This document shows, in pieces, positions 8,278 to 18,618 of a stretch of 64,000 nt of DNA. The position numbers and the translations under genes were made by a program. The stretch spans positions 1-64,000 of the forward strand of contig CACETY010000005.1 of NCBI GenBank assembly GCA_902562645.1, given 5' to 3'. This DNA comes from an uncultured Pelagibacteraceae bacterium (GTDB lineage: Bacteria > Pseudomonadota > Alphaproteobacteria > Pelagibacterales > Pelagibacteraceae). Positions within the stretch are counted from its first letter, which is position 1, and each line of letters starts with the position of its first letter. The notes under the pieces are model-generated. The model made no database searches. It had not been told where the DNA came from and worked only from the letters and a program-made list of their open reading frames with translations.

Positions 8278-9575
8278 TAAAATAATCTTATTAATACTGG
8301 ATTTTTAATTATATTTTGATTTAATTTAAATGATTTAATACATTTTTGAGAACTTAATTCATTTGCATCATGAGTAATAATTACAATTGATGCAGTTCTC
8401 TTTTTACTATCTGGAATCTGTATAATTCTTTGAATTGATATCTTATGATTTGCAAAAATTTTTGTAATAGATGACAAAACTCCTGGTTTATCTTTAACTT
8501 CCAGTCTCACATAAAGTGAATTAGATGAAATATCTTTATTAAAAATTTTTGGTTTTTGTCTTTTTGTTCTAGTAATTCCAAAAGGAAATTTTATATTTCC
8601 TCTTAAAATAGACAACAGGTCTGACATTATCGCAGATGATGTTGGTCCAGGCCCCGCCCCTTCTCCTTGTAAAACACTTTCTCCTATTGGCGATCCATTT
8701 AAAATTACAGCATTCATCACACCACTAACATTCCCGATATATGAGTCTTTGTTAACCAAGCAGGGATGAACTCTTTCGAAAATACTATTTTTAATAATCT
8801 CTGTAATACCAAGTAATTTAATTCTAAAATTTAACTGATTGGCTATTTCAATATCTTTAAATTCTATATTTTCAATACCTTCCATCAAACATTTTGATTT
8901 TGAAATTTTTTTATTAAATGATAAAGATGAAAGGATTCTTATTTTTGCCAAAGCATCATATCCGTTTAAGTCTAATTTAGGATTTCCAGGTTCAGCATAA
9001 CCAAGGTTTTGAGCTTTTTTTAAAACACTAACAAAACTATCTTTAGTTTTTTCCATCTCGGACAAAATATAATTACATGTGCCATTAAGAATTCCATAAA
9101 CTTTTGCTATTTTATTAGTTGCAAGACCTTCTTTTATAGTTCTAATTATTGGTATACCTCCAGCCACAGATGCTTCGAATTCTAAATTTACTTTATTTTT
9201 TTCAGCTAATTCACCTAGCTTATCTCCATGTTTAGATATGAGTGCTTTATTTGGTGTAATAACATGAATTTTATTTTTTAACGCGGTTTCAATAACTTTC
9301 TTTGATATTCCATCTGATAAACCTATTGCTTCGATTATTATATGAAGATTTTTTATTTTTAAAATATCTAAAGGGTTTGAATAAAATATTTTTTTGTTTA
9401 TTTTAAATTTTCTTTTTTTGTTTTTATTTTTAGCTGAAATACCAACAACTTTTATTTTCTTTCCAGTTTTAATTTCAATATCTTTTTTTTTAATATTTAG
9501 CTCATTGTATACATATGATCCTATTTGACCAAGACCGATTACAGCAATATTTATATTTTTACTCATTTTTTTCAT
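8277..9575 (-). CDS. hom: Homoserine dehydrogenase
   Basis: GLGQIGSYVY NAD-binding site; VTPNKALIS; EASVAGGIPIIRTIKEGL; GILNGTCNYIL; C-terminal ACT domain. Likely start is the internal MSKN. Confidence 0.95.
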   Translation of the reverse strand: MKKMSKNINIAVIGLGQIGSYVYNELNIKKKDIEIKTGKKIKVVGISAKNKNKKRKFKINKKIFYSNPLDILKIKNLHIIIEAIGLSDGISKKVIETALKNKIHVITPNKALISKHGDKLGELAEKNKVNLEFEASVAGGIPIIRTIKEGLATNKIAKVYGILNGTCNYILSEMEKTKDSFVSVLKKAQNLGYAEPGNPKLDLNGYDALAKIRILSSLSFNKKISKSKCLMEGIENIEFKDIEIANQLNFRIKLLGITEIIKNSIFERVHPCLVNKDSYIGNVSGVMNAVILNGSPIGESVLQGEGAGPGPTSSAIMSDLLSILRGNIKFPFGITRTKRQKPKIFNKDISSNSLYVRLEVKDKPGVLSSITKIFANHKISIQRIIQIPDSKKRTASIVIITHDANELSSQKCIKSFKLNQNIIKNPVLIRLF

Positions 9576-9781
9576 TTATCTAATTTAGGAAAATCACTTA
9601 GTTCTCCATATTTGATAACAATACTTTTAAACTCATCAAAAGAGGTTTCGTTTTCAAAATTTAGTTTTGTAATATCTGAATTTGCATTTTCCTCTTCAAC
9701 CTTCCACATTGAAACAGGATGATTTAGAGAACAATGTGATAAAATAATTAGAAATAATATCATTAGTATTTTTTTATACAT
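9572..9781 (-). CDS. Small putative lipoprotein
   Basis: 69 aa; signal peptide with lipobox-like ILSHC. Confidence 0.5.
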   Translation of the reverse strand: MYKKILMILFLIILSHCSLNHPVSMWKVEEENANSDITKLNFENETSFDEFKSIVIKYGELSDFPKLDK

Positions 9782-10799
9782 TTAGGCCTTCACCTTCATT
9801 AAATTTAAAATAATAATTCATATTTTGCACAGCTTGTCCTCCACCACCTTTAATCAAATTATCAATTGCAGACAATATTAATATTTTATCTTTATATTTG
9901 CTATTACATACGGAAATTAAACAATTATTAGTATTAATTACATCGTTGGTGCTTAAAAATGTATTTATTTTAGAAATTTTCACAAACTTATGACTCTTGT
10001 AATGATTGGTTAAAACATTTTGAATTTTTCTTAGGGTAGCGCCCTTTTTTATATCAACATATATAGTACTTAAAATTCCTCTAAACATTGGTGTTAAGTG
10101 TGGAGTAAAATGAAATTTATTTTTTTTTCCAGTTTTTAAATCTAATTCTTGTTGAATTTCAGAATTATGTCTGTGATTTGCTAGGCCATAAGCACTAAGG
10201 GACTCGTATAGATTTTTATTTTTATATTTTTTATGCACCGCTCTGCCAGCTCCTGAATAACCAGATTTAGAATCTATGATTATTGTTTTGTTATTAATCA
10301 GGTTTTTTTTGATTAGTGGTATCAATGGTATTAATACCGTAGTTGGATAACATCCAGGACAAGATATAATTTTAAATTTTTTTATATATTTTCCACTTAT
10401 TTCAGGAATAGAATAAATACTGTCTTTAATTAGATTTGAGGCGTTATGTCTAATTTTATACCATTTTTCATATTCATTTTTAGTATTTAGCCTAAAATCT
10501 GCAGCAAGATCTATTAGGAGATTATTTTTATTTAGATATTTTGATATAGATTGAGCTTCACCATTTGGAAGTGCTGTAAATATAATATCTACATCTGATA
10601 AGTATTTTTTGTTAAACTTAGAAATCTTTGGTAGTTTAAACTTCTTTAAATCCTTATCATAGAAATCAATTTTTCTTCCAACAGATGAACTGCCACATAA
10701 ATATTTTATATTTATATGTTTATGTTTACAAAGGAGCTTTGTTAACTGCAATCCTATATATCCGGTTGCTCCACAAATAATAACATTTTTCTTAAGCAT
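9774..10799 (-). CDS. argC: N-acetyl-gamma-glutamyl-phosphate reductase
   Basis: GATGYIGLQL; SCPGCYPTTVLIPL; HRHNSEIQQEL. Confidence 0.95.
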   Translation of the reverse strand: MLKKNVIICGATGYIGLQLTKLLCKHKHINIKYLCGSSSVGRKIDFYDKDLKKFKLPKISKFNKKYLSDVDIIFTALPNGEAQSISKYLNKNNLLIDLAADFRLNTKNEYEKWYKIRHNASNLIKDSIYSIPEISGKYIKKFKIISCPGCYPTTVLIPLIPLIKKNLINNKTIIIDSKSGYSGAGRAVHKKYKNKNLYESLSAYGLANHRHNSEIQQELDLKTGKKNKFHFTPHLTPMFRGILSTIYVDIKKGATLRKIQNVLTNHYKSHKFVKISKINTFLSTNDVINTNNCLISVCNSKYKDKILILSAIDNLIKGGGGQAVQNMNYYFKFNEGEGLNV

Positions 10800-10832
10800 A
10801 AATTAATATAACAGTTGAAAATTAAAAAGAAA

Positions 10833-11264
10833 TTATCTTTTAGAGAATTGAAAGCTTCTTCTTGCTTTTGCTCTACCTGGTTTTTTTCTCTCGACAGATC
10901 TAGAGTCTCTGGTTGTAAGTTTTTCCTTACGTAGAGTTGATTTTAGTGTTTCATCAAATTTTAATAAAGCTCTTGAAATTCCGTGTACTAATGCGCCTGC
11001 TTGACCAGTTTGACCCCCTCCAACAACTTTAGATCTAACATCGTAATCAGTAGATTGATTTATTATTTCAAATGGTCTTAAAATTTGCATTTTGTGGTTT
11101 GCTCTAGGAAAATAATCATCAAGTGATTTTCCATTAACATAAAATTTCCCCGTGCCTTTTTTTAACCAAACCTTAGCAACAGATTTTTTTCTTCTCCCTG
11201 TGGCATACTTACTATCTTTAAAATCTAATTTTATCTTCGGTGATGATGCTTGATTGTTTTCCAT
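10833..11264 (-). CDS. rpsI: 30S ribosomal protein S9
   Basis: ATGRRKKSVAKVWL; C-terminus KKPGRAKARRSFQFSKR. Confidence 0.98.
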   Translation of the reverse strand: MENNQASSPKIKLDFKDSKYATGRRKKSVAKVWLKKGTGKFYVNGKSLDDYFPRANHKMQILRPFEIINQSTDYDVRSKVVGGGQTGQAGALVHGISRALLKFDETLKSTLRKEKLTTRDSRSVERKKPGRAKARRSFQFSKR

Positions 11265-11265
11265 A

Positions 11266-11724
11266 TTAATTTCTAACTATATTTTTCTCATTAAGTTTGC
11301 TGATTTCAATTACTTTTGGATTTTGTGCACTATGTGGATGATCGGCTCCAGAGTAAATCTTAAGCTTTGACAATTGTTTTTTAGCCAAAGCACCAGATGG
11401 CAACATTCTCTTTACTGCAAGTTTTAATACTTCTTCTGGTTTTTTCTCTAACAATTTTTCAGGAGTTGTTTCCTTAATTCCGCCAGGATATCCTGTGTGT
11501 CTATAATACTTTTTATTCTGAAATTTACTGCCGGTAAATTTTATTTGATCTACGTTTTTAACGACGACAAAATCACCATGATCCATGTGTGGTGTAAAAG
11601 TAGTTTTATTCTTACCTCTTATGATTTTTGATATAACCGTTGCAATTCTACCTACAACTGCTCCAGTTGCATCAATTTCAAACCATTCGCTATTTATCTC
11701 GCCTTTTTTAACAAATTTTGTCAT
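11266..11724 (-). CDS. rplM: 50S ribosomal protein L13
   Basis: WFEIDATGAVVGRIA; HMDHGDFVVVKN; YRHTGYPGGIKE. Confidence 0.98.
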   Translation of the reverse strand: MTKFVKKGEINSEWFEIDATGAVVGRIATVISKIIRGKNKTTFTPHMDHGDFVVVKNVDQIKFTGSKFQNKKYYRHTGYPGGIKETTPEKLLEKKPEEVLKLAVKRMLPSGALAKKQLSKLKIYSGADHPHSAQNPKVIEISKLNEKNIVRN

Positions 11725-11870
11725 GGATGCGGGATTAATACTTATTATTACCTATATTGTCAATTTATTATATTTATATATGACTGAATGGTTGATTGAA
11801 TTATGACCATTTATTAGTAATAATATACCTCAAAAAACGAATTCATAAAATTATAAATTAAAGGAGCCTA

Positions 11871-13202
11871 ATGAGTGATAAAAAAAAAGAATTAAAACCA
11901 AATACATATAAATTTGATACTCTGAGTTTGCATGCAGGTTATCAACCACACAAAAATGCAGGTTCAAGACAAGTTCCAATTTATCAAACAACCTCTTACT
12001 TATTTGATGATGTAGATCATGCTGCAGCTCTTTTTAATTTAGAAAGAGGTGGACACATTTACAGTAGAATTTCAAATCCTACAGTAGGAGTATTAGAGGA
12101 AAGAGTTGCATCTTTAGAAGGTGGAACAGCAGCCCTTGCTACTTCCTCTGGAATGAGTGCAATATTTTTGACCGTAATGACTTTGTGTGAAGCTGGCGAT
12201 CATTTAGTAGTATCATCTCAACTTTATGGAGGAACGGTAAATCTATTTAGACTTACATTGCCAAAATTCGGAATTAAATGCACTTTTGTTAAACCTAGAG
12301 ACACAGAAGGTTTTAAAAAAGCAATACAAAAGAATACTAAAGGAATTTTTGGAGAATTAGTTGGAAATCCAGGTAATGAGATAATGAATATGCCTGAGAT
12401 TGCTAAAATTGCACATGATGCTGGAATTCCATTAATGGTGGATGCTACTTATCAAACTCCATATTTATGTAAACCTTTCGAACATGGAGCTGACATAGTA
12501 GTACACTCTCTAACGAAATGGATGGCAGGACATGGATCTTCAATGGCAGGTATATTAGTTGAAGGTGGAAAATTTGATTGGATGCAAAATGATAAATTTC
12601 CAACAATGACTAAACCATATGAAGGATATCATGGTTTATCTTTTGCAGAGGAATTTGGTCCAACAGCTTTTACTATGAAAGCTAGAGCTGAGGGTATGAG
12701 AGACTTTGGTCCTTGTTTGAGTCCTCAAAACGCATGGAATGTTTTACAAGGTATAGAAACTTTATCTGTAAGAATGAAAAAACATTGTTCAAATGCTGAA
12801 GAAATGGTTAAGTATTTATCTAATCACGAGAGTGTTGCTTGGGTATCTCATCCAAGCGTCCCAGATCATCCAGATCATCAACTAGCAAAAAAACTTTTAC
12901 CTAATGGAAGAGGTTCAATGATTGCATTTGGTATTAAAGGTGGAAAAGATGCTGGTGTTGCATTTATTAATAACGTAAAATTAGCATCACATTTGGCAAA
13001 TGTAGGTGATACGAGGACTTTAGTTATTCATCCCGCATCTGGAACCCATTCGCAAATGGATGAGGCAACTTTGAAGTTTGCTGGATTATCACATGATATG
13101 ATTAGGTTATCTGTTGGTATTGAAGACATCGATGATATAAAAAATGATTTTGAGATTGGTTTTAGGGCTGCAAGAAAACCAAGACTTGTCTCAAATCAAT
13201 GA
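11871..13202 (+). CDS. PLP-dependent Cys/Met metabolism enzyme (O-acetylhomoserine sulfhydrylase-like)
   Basis: HSLTKWMAGHG lysine motif; SRISNPTVGVLEERVASLEGG; SVGIEDIDDIKNDF. Confidence 0.88.
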   Translation: MSDKKKELKPNTYKFDTLSLHAGYQPHKNAGSRQVPIYQTTSYLFDDVDHAAALFNLERGGHIYSRISNPTVGVLEERVASLEGGTAALATSSGMSAIFLTVMTLCEAGDHLVVSSQLYGGTVNLFRLTLPKFGIKCTFVKPRDTEGFKKAIQKNTKGIFGELVGNPGNEIMNMPEIAKIAHDAGIPLMVDATYQTPYLCKPFEHGADIVVHSLTKWMAGHGSSMAGILVEGGKFDWMQNDKFPTMTKPYEGYHGLSFAEEFGPTAFTMKARAEGMRDFGPCLSPQNAWNVLQGIETLSVRMKKHCSNAEEMVKYLSNHESVAWVSHPSVPDHPDHQLAKKLLPNGRGSMIAFGIKGGKDAGVAFINNVKLASHLANVGDTRTLVIHPASGTHSQMDEATLKFAGLSHDMIRLSVGIEDIDDIKNDFEIGFRAARKPRLVSNQ

Positions 13203-14017
13203 AGTTTAAAGTAAATAACAATGAGGTATTTGCCTCAACCGGTGGAAGACCTTTTGATAAAAAAAAACCATTAATTATTTTTGTTCATGGTAGCGGTCTA
13301 ACACATATGACATGGGTACTTCAAACAAGGTACTTTGCTTTTCATGGTTACAACGCTTTAGCTGTTGATCTACCAGGACATGGTTTATCAAGTGGTGAAA
13401 GTCTTAAATCGATCGAAGAAATGGCAGATTGGGTAAATAATGTTATAGATGCTGTCGGTCATAAAGAGGCTTCATTGGTAGGACATTCGCAAGGTTGTTT
13501 AGTTACAGTAGAATGTACATCTCGATACCCAGAAAAAATTAAGACTTTAAGTCTAATGGGTGGAGCCGGTGCTATTCCAATGAATCCAGAACTACTCTCC
13601 TTAGCTGAAAATAATGATCCAAAGGCTGTAGACTTAATGATGGATTGGGCACATGGTCCTGCTGGCCATTTTGGTGGCCACCCTGTGCCCGGATTATACC
13701 ACATCAATACAGGGACCATGTTAGCAAAATCAAGAACAATACAGAATACTTTGGGTGTAGACTTTAGAGCATGTGATAATTATAAAAATGGATTTGATGC
13801 TGCAAAAAAAATAAAATGTCCTACACTCTCTATTTTAGCAACCGATGACAAGATGTGTCCTGTTAAAGAGGGAAAAAAACTTGCGTCTTTAATTGATGGT
13901 AGTCAAGTTGATATTATTGATAATTGTGGACATATGATGTTGTTAGAGGAAGCTGATAGAGTTTTGACAGTTCTCAAAAAATTTATAACAACTAATTATC
14001 CTCCATTATCAAGTTAA
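13199..14017 (+). CDS. Alpha/beta hydrolase
   Basis: FVHGSGLTHMTW; GHSQG nucleophile elbow; DNCGHMMLLEEAD. Confidence 0.9.
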   Translation: MKFKVNNNEVFASTGGRPFDKKKPLIIFVHGSGLTHMTWVLQTRYFAFHGYNALAVDLPGHGLSSGESLKSIEEMADWVNNVIDAVGHKEASLVGHSQGCLVTVECTSRYPEKIKTLSLMGGAGAIPMNPELLSLAENNDPKAVDLMMDWAHGPAGHFGGHPVPGLYHINTGTMLAKSRTIQNTLGVDFRACDNYKNGFDAAKKIKCPTLSILATDDKMCPVKEGKKLASLIDGSQVDIIDNCGHMMLLEEADRVLTVLKKFITTNYPPLSS

Positions 14018-14078
14018 ATTAAAGCTTGATTGTATTTTTTCATTTTAGTTTAATACAATTTTAAACAGAAGGGGAAAT

Positions 14079-15404
14079 ATGAGTAAAAATAAAAATCCAG
14101 AAACAATTGCTCTACATGGCGGAGATTACAGAAGTGATCCAGCTACTACAGCAGTAGCAGTACCGTTATATAGAACAACATCTTATCAATTTAATGATAC
14201 AGATCACGCAGCAAATTTATTTGCACTAAAAGAATTTGGAAACATATACACAAGGATTATGAATCCAACTAATGATGTACTTGAAAAAAGAGTTGCAGCG
14301 CTTGAAGGTGGTCTTGCAGCAGTAACCGTTGGCTCAGGTCAAGCAGCATCAACATTTGCAATAATGAACGTTTGTCAATCAGGTGATAACTTTATTAGCT
14401 CAACTGATTTATATGGAGGTACTGTTAATTTATTTACACACACTCTTAAAAAATTGGGTATTGAATGTAGATATGCAGATCCTTCAGACCCTAGTAATTT
14501 TGAAAAATTAATTGATGAAAAAACGAGATGTTTCTATGCAGAAACTTTACCTAATCCATATTTAAGGGTATTTCCAATTAAAGAAGTTTCTGACATAGGT
14601 AGAAAACATAATATTCCATTAATAATGGATAATACTGCTGCACCTGTAATTTGTAAGCCGTTAGAACATGGGGCTGCTGTTGTAGTTCACTCACTAACTA
14701 AATTTATCGGAGGGCATGGAACAGTTATTGGTGGAGCGCTTGTAGATGGAGGTAATTTCGACTGGACAAAAGATCCGAAAAGACAACCATTGTTTAATGA
14801 GCCTGATGCTAGTTATGGTGGGGCAAAATGGGGTGAAGTAGTACCACAGTTAACAGGTGCAAATGTTTCATTTGCCGTAAGAGCTAGAGTATGTCTGCTT
14901 CGAGATTTAGGAGCTCCTTTAGCACCAGATAATGCATGGGGAATAATTCAAGGTCTAGAAACTGTGCCATTAAGAATGAAACAACATTGTTCTAATGCAG
15001 AGAAAGCTGTTGCATTTTTACAAAAACATAAGAATGTAGAAAGAGTTATCTACCCCACTCTTCACAAAGGTGAAATTGGTGAAAGATCAAAAAAATATAT
15101 GAAGGGTGGTAATGGAGCACTTGTGGGTATCGAGGTCAAAGGTGGAGTTGAAGCAGGTAAAAAATTTATTGAGGCATTAAAAATGTTTTACCATGTAGCA
15201 AATATTGGAGATGCAAGAAGTTTAGCAATTCATCCAGCAACGACTACGCACAGTCAATTAACTGAAGAAGAGCTGCTAGCCGCTGGTGTTACACCAGGAT
15301 ATGTCAGACTTTCTATAGGTATAGAACATCCAGATGACATCATAGCTGATCTCGATCAAGCTTTAGGTGCTTCTGGAAAGCCTAACTTGAAAGCTGTAAG
15401 TTAG
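14079..15404 (+). CDS. PLP-dependent Cys/Met metabolism enzyme, paralog of 11871..13202
   Basis: HSLTKFIGGHGTVIGG; TRIMNPTNDVLEKRVAALEGG; SIGIEHPDDIIADL. Confidence 0.88.
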   Translation: MSKNKNPETIALHGGDYRSDPATTAVAVPLYRTTSYQFNDTDHAANLFALKEFGNIYTRIMNPTNDVLEKRVAALEGGLAAVTVGSGQAASTFAIMNVCQSGDNFISSTDLYGGTVNLFTHTLKKLGIECRYADPSDPSNFEKLIDEKTRCFYAETLPNPYLRVFPIKEVSDIGRKHNIPLIMDNTAAPVICKPLEHGAAVVVHSLTKFIGGHGTVIGGALVDGGNFDWTKDPKRQPLFNEPDASYGGAKWGEVVPQLTGANVSFAVRARVCLLRDLGAPLAPDNAWGIIQGLETVPLRMKQHCSNAEKAVAFLQKHKNVERVIYPTLHKGEIGERSKKYMKGGNGALVGIEVKGGVEAGKKFIEALKMFYHVANIGDARSLAIHPATTTHSQLTEEELLAAGVTPGYVRLSIGIEHPDDIIADLDQALGASGKPNLKAVS

Positions 15405-16413
15405 ATTTTGTATTTATAAATAAAAAATAAATACAAGATGCAACTAAAAAAATAGAACTAATTTGGTGCATAGATGCAATTAATATCTGTGCACCATATA
15501 ATAAAGTAAATATTCCCAAAATAATCTGTAAAATTATAAAAAAACCTAAAACATTTATTGATTTATATAAGTCAGTTTTTTTATTTTTATAAATGTTAAA
15601 TAATAAATATAGATAAAAAAATCCTATAAAATAGGCTAATTTTCTGTGAATAAATTGTACTAAAGAAGGATCACTAAAAGCAGATAATTTAAATAAATTA
15701 GAAACACTATTGTCATTTGGAAAAATTGAATTACCCATTAACGGCCATGAATTATAAATTTTACCAGCATCCATTCCTGAAACAAACGCTCCAATTGAAA
15801 TCTGTACAAAAATCAAAAACAGAAAACTTAAAGGATATATTATATTGATAGTGTTTTGAATGTTGTTTTTAATTTTAATTTTTAAATAATTCCAAAAAAT
15901 TAATGATAAGATAATAAAAGCTACTAATAAATGAACTGATAATCTAAAATGACTTACATCTACCCTATCAACTAGTCCACTGCTTACCATATACCATCCT
16001 ATAAATCCTTGAAAGCATATTAGGGCAAAGATTAAATAAAGATTTATCAATTTTTTAAATTTAATTTTAATTGTGAAATATAATAATGGTATTAGAAAAG
16101 CTATACCAATTAACCTTCCCATGAACCTATGGGCCCATTCCCACCAAAAGATTACTTTAAATTCTTGCATACTCATATCATAATTTTGTAGTTTAAATTC
16201 AGGTATCTCTTTGTATAAATCAAAATACATAATCCATTCAGAATCATTAAGTGGTGGTAAAAAACCAGAGAATAATTGCCATTGGGTGATTGATAATCCA
16301 GAATCGGTTAATCTCGTTAAACCTCCAACAACAATCATTCCAGAAATGATCCAAAACATACTTATAAGCCATATTGATATTTGATTATTAACCTTAAGAT
16401 TTTCACTATACAT
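15382..16413 (-). CDS. ctaA: Heme A synthase (COX15/CtaA)
   Basis: GGLTRLTDSGLSITQWQLFSGFLPP; EWAHRFMGRLIG; FIHRKLAY. Confidence 0.93.
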   Translation of the reverse strand: MYSENLKVNNQISIWLISMFWIISGMIVVGGLTRLTDSGLSITQWQLFSGFLPPLNDSEWIMYFDLYKEIPEFKLQNYDMSMQEFKVIFWWEWAHRFMGRLIGIAFLIPLLYFTIKIKFKKLINLYLIFALICFQGFIGWYMVSSGLVDRVDVSHFRLSVHLLVAFIILSLIFWNYLKIKIKNNIQNTINIIYPLSFLFLIFVQISIGAFVSGMDAGKIYNSWPLMGNSIFPNDNSVSNLFKLSAFSDPSLVQFIHRKLAYFIGFFYLYLLFNIYKNKKTDLYKSINVLGFFIILQIILGIFTLLYGAQILIASMHQISSIFLVASCIYFLFINTKSNLQLSS

Positions 16414-16456
16414 AGAAGGATAAATATAATAATTTTTTAATTATCCAAATATATAA

Positions 16457-16750
16457 ATGTCGCCATTAAAAAAAGAAAAACTCAGCAAAATAAGAAAAGA
16501 ATTGGATAAATTAGATGATTATTTAATAAAAATAATTAAGAAAAGAACTAACCTTGTGAAAAAAGTTCTAGAACTTAAAGAAAGAAAAAATCAAATAGTT
16601 GATCAAAAAAGAATTAATTTTATTTTAAAAAACATAAAAAAGAAATCACTTAAAAATAATATTGATCCAAAAATCACCAACAAAATTTGGAAAAATATGA
16701 TATATGCATATATAGATTTTGAACGGAGGAATTTTAAAAAAAAGAAATAA
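16457..16750 (+). CDS. Chorismate mutase
   Basis: 97 aa; RKELDKLDDYLIKIIKKRTNLVKKV typical AroQ helix. Confidence 0.75.
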   Translation: MSPLKKEKLSKIRKELDKLDDYLIKIIKKRTNLVKKVLELKERKNQIVDQKRINFILKNIKKKSLKNNIDPKITNKIWKNMIYAYIDFERRNFKKKK

Positions 16751-16751
16751 A

Positions 16752-16943
16752 TTATTTACTGTGAGGAGGAAGTTTTTTTTCTATAAAAATTTCATGTTTT
16801 CTTGTAGCTGGATTATACTTTTTAGCCTTTAACTTAACTTTAGCCTTTTCACCACCTGCAGGTTTTTTAACATAATAAAAAAAAGGACTATCAGGTTTAG
16901 CTTCTGGTACAAGTCTAACTTTTACATGTGTTTTCTTAGCCAT
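16752..16943 (-). CDS. rpmG: 50S ribosomal protein L33
   Basis: VRLVPEAKPDSPFFYYVKKP; KAKKYNPATRKHEIFIEKKL. Confidence 0.85.
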   Translation of the reverse strand: MAKKTHVKVRLVPEAKPDSPFFYYVKKPAGGEKAKVKLKAKKYNPATRKHEIFIEKKLPPHSK

Positions 16944-17316
16944 TATTTTTTTTTATAGTAGTTAAAATATTTTTAATATTGTTAATTTTTGACTTAATAA
17001 ATTTTCTTTGTCTTATAGTGGTATTATACAATTCGTCAATATCTGAATCATCAGAATTTAAAGCTTTTTTCACTCCATTTAATGTCATGCCTTTATCTTT
17101 TAGTAAGAATTTTATTTTTTTAAGAATATTTATTGTTTCATCATCATAATATCTCCTATTACCATTAAAGATCATTGGTTTTATCTGCTTAAATTCTTTC
17201 TCCCAAAATCTAATGGTATGAGTTGATAAAGATCCATTTCTTTTATTTATCAAATTAAGTATTTTAGCTACTTCACCAATAGTTTTATATTTACTATTAG
17301 CTTTAAAGTAAGTCAT
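16936..17316 (-). CDS. MerR family transcriptional regulator
   Basis: KTIGEVAKILNL...THTIRFWEKEFKQIKP...NRRYYDDETINIL. Confidence 0.9.
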   Translation of the reverse strand: MTYFKANSKYKTIGEVAKILNLINKRNGSLSTHTIRFWEKEFKQIKPMIFNGNRRYYDDETINILKKIKFLLKDKGMTLNGVKKALNSDDSDIDELYNTTIRQRKFIKSKINNIKNILTTIKKNNG

Positions 17317-17605
17317 TTTTATTTATTATTTTTTTGAATTCTTTCGATGCTTTAAATAAAATTACATTTCTTTCTGAAATGATTTTTTCTTGTTTTGTTT
17401 TTGGATTTCTTCCAATTCTCTGTTTCTTAGTTCTTAACTCAAAAGTTCCGAATTTTGCAATCTTTACTCTTTTATGTTTGATAATATTCTGCAAAATAAT
17501 TTCAAAGATATCAGAGAATAAAGTTTCACTTATAACTTTAGAAAATCCAATTTGCATATAGATTGAATTAATTATATCTTTTTTTGTTAAATTTGTTCTT
17601 TTCAT
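17303..17605 (-). CDS. ihfA: Integration host factor alpha / HU-family DNA-binding protein
   Basis: LTKKDIINSIY; FGTFELRTKKQRIGRNPKTKQE. Confidence 0.9.
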   Translation of the reverse strand: MKRTNLTKKDIINSIYMQIGFSKVISETLFSDIFEIILQNIIKHKRVKIAKFGTFELRTKKQRIGRNPKTKQEKIISERNVILFKASKEFKKIINKNDLL

Positions 17606-18613
17606 TTAATTAATATTAAGTTTGATTTGCTCTATTAAATTTCCTCTTATAGTTTGTTCACAGACTTTTAAAGAATTGGCAAATCCTATAGCATCAGTTG
17701 AGCCATGGCTTTTAATAACGGGCTTATTTAAACCTAGCAAGATTGCTCCGTTGTAAAGTCTTGGATCAAGTTTGTTTTTAAATTCTTTTAAATTTTTATA
17801 ATTGATTGTAGATGAAATTTTACCAATTATATTTGATGATAAAGCATTTTTTAATTCGCTTATTATAAAATTAGATGTACCTTCGGCAGTTTTTAGAGCT
17901 ATATTGCCTGTAAAACCATCTGCAACAATTACATTTACTTCACCGTCCATAATATTATTACCTTCTATGTATCCAACAAAATCAAACAAATTATTTTTAT
18001 TGTCTGTTAGTACTTGATATGTGTCTTTTATCACCGCATTTCCTTTTAATTCTTCAGACCCTATATTTAATAAGGCAACTTTCGGTTTCTCTGTATTAAA
18101 TAAAACTTTATGTAATGCTCCTCCCATTATTGAAAAATCAATTAAATTTTTTGAGCTGCATTCTATATTTGCACCTAAATCTAAAACTACGCTCATTCCT
18201 TTTTTGCTTGGCCATAAAGCAGATAAGGCTGGTTTATCGATATTTTCTATCATTTTTAAATTTAATTTTGAAATTAGGAAAAGCGCACCTGTATTACCAG
18301 CAGATACTATAGCATGAGCTTCGTTTTTTTTTAAGGAGTCAATGGCAAGCCACAAACTTGTATCCTTACCTTTTTTTGCAGCACTAAGAGCTGTGTCCTT
18401 TCCCTCAACAAGTTTATCTGTGTGAATAACATCATATCTGTCTGTTGAAATTTTATTTCTTTTAATAATTGGATTTATTAAATTTTCGTTACCAAAAATT
18501 TTATAAAATATATTTTGTGATTTATTTGAATGAATATTTATACCATCTATTACTTTATTGGGAGATTCGTCACCACCCATTGCGTCAACTGCAATAATTA
18601 ATGGGTTGTTCAT
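17606..18613 (-). CDS. plsX: Phosphate acyltransferase PlsX
   Basis: AVDAMGGDESPNKVIDG; SAGNTGALF; VVLDLGANIEC; DGFTGNIALK. Confidence 0.95.
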   Translation of the reverse strand: MNNPLIIAVDAMGGDESPNKVIDGINIHSNKSQNIFYKIFGNENLINPIIKRNKISTDRYDVIHTDKLVEGKDTALSAAKKGKDTSLWLAIDSLKKNEAHAIVSAGNTGALFLISKLNLKMIENIDKPALSALWPSKKGMSVVLDLGANIECSSKNLIDFSIMGGALHKVLFNTEKPKVALLNIGSEELKGNAVIKDTYQVLTDNKNNLFDFVGYIEGNNIMDGEVNVIVADGFTGNIALKTAEGTSNFIISELKNALSSNIIGKISSTINYKNLKEFKNKLDPRLYNGAILLGLNKPVIKSHGSTDAIGFANSLKVCEQTIRGNLIEQIKLNIN

Positions 18614-18618
18614 AATAT

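Noticed and set aside
14027-14060. TTGTATT...AATACAA inverted repeat before the second PLP gene as a riboswitch or terminator
   Set aside because: AT-only 7-bp stem with a long loop and no T-tract; no SAM-II or SAM-V-like core seen upstream of either PLP gene.
17802-18317. Antisense ORFs opposite plsX, and similar antisense ORFs opposite argC, gyrA, uvrA, secD, dacA, ssb and integrase
   Set aside because: No recognisable motifs, and they lie opposite well-supported conserved genes; expected by chance in six-frame translation.
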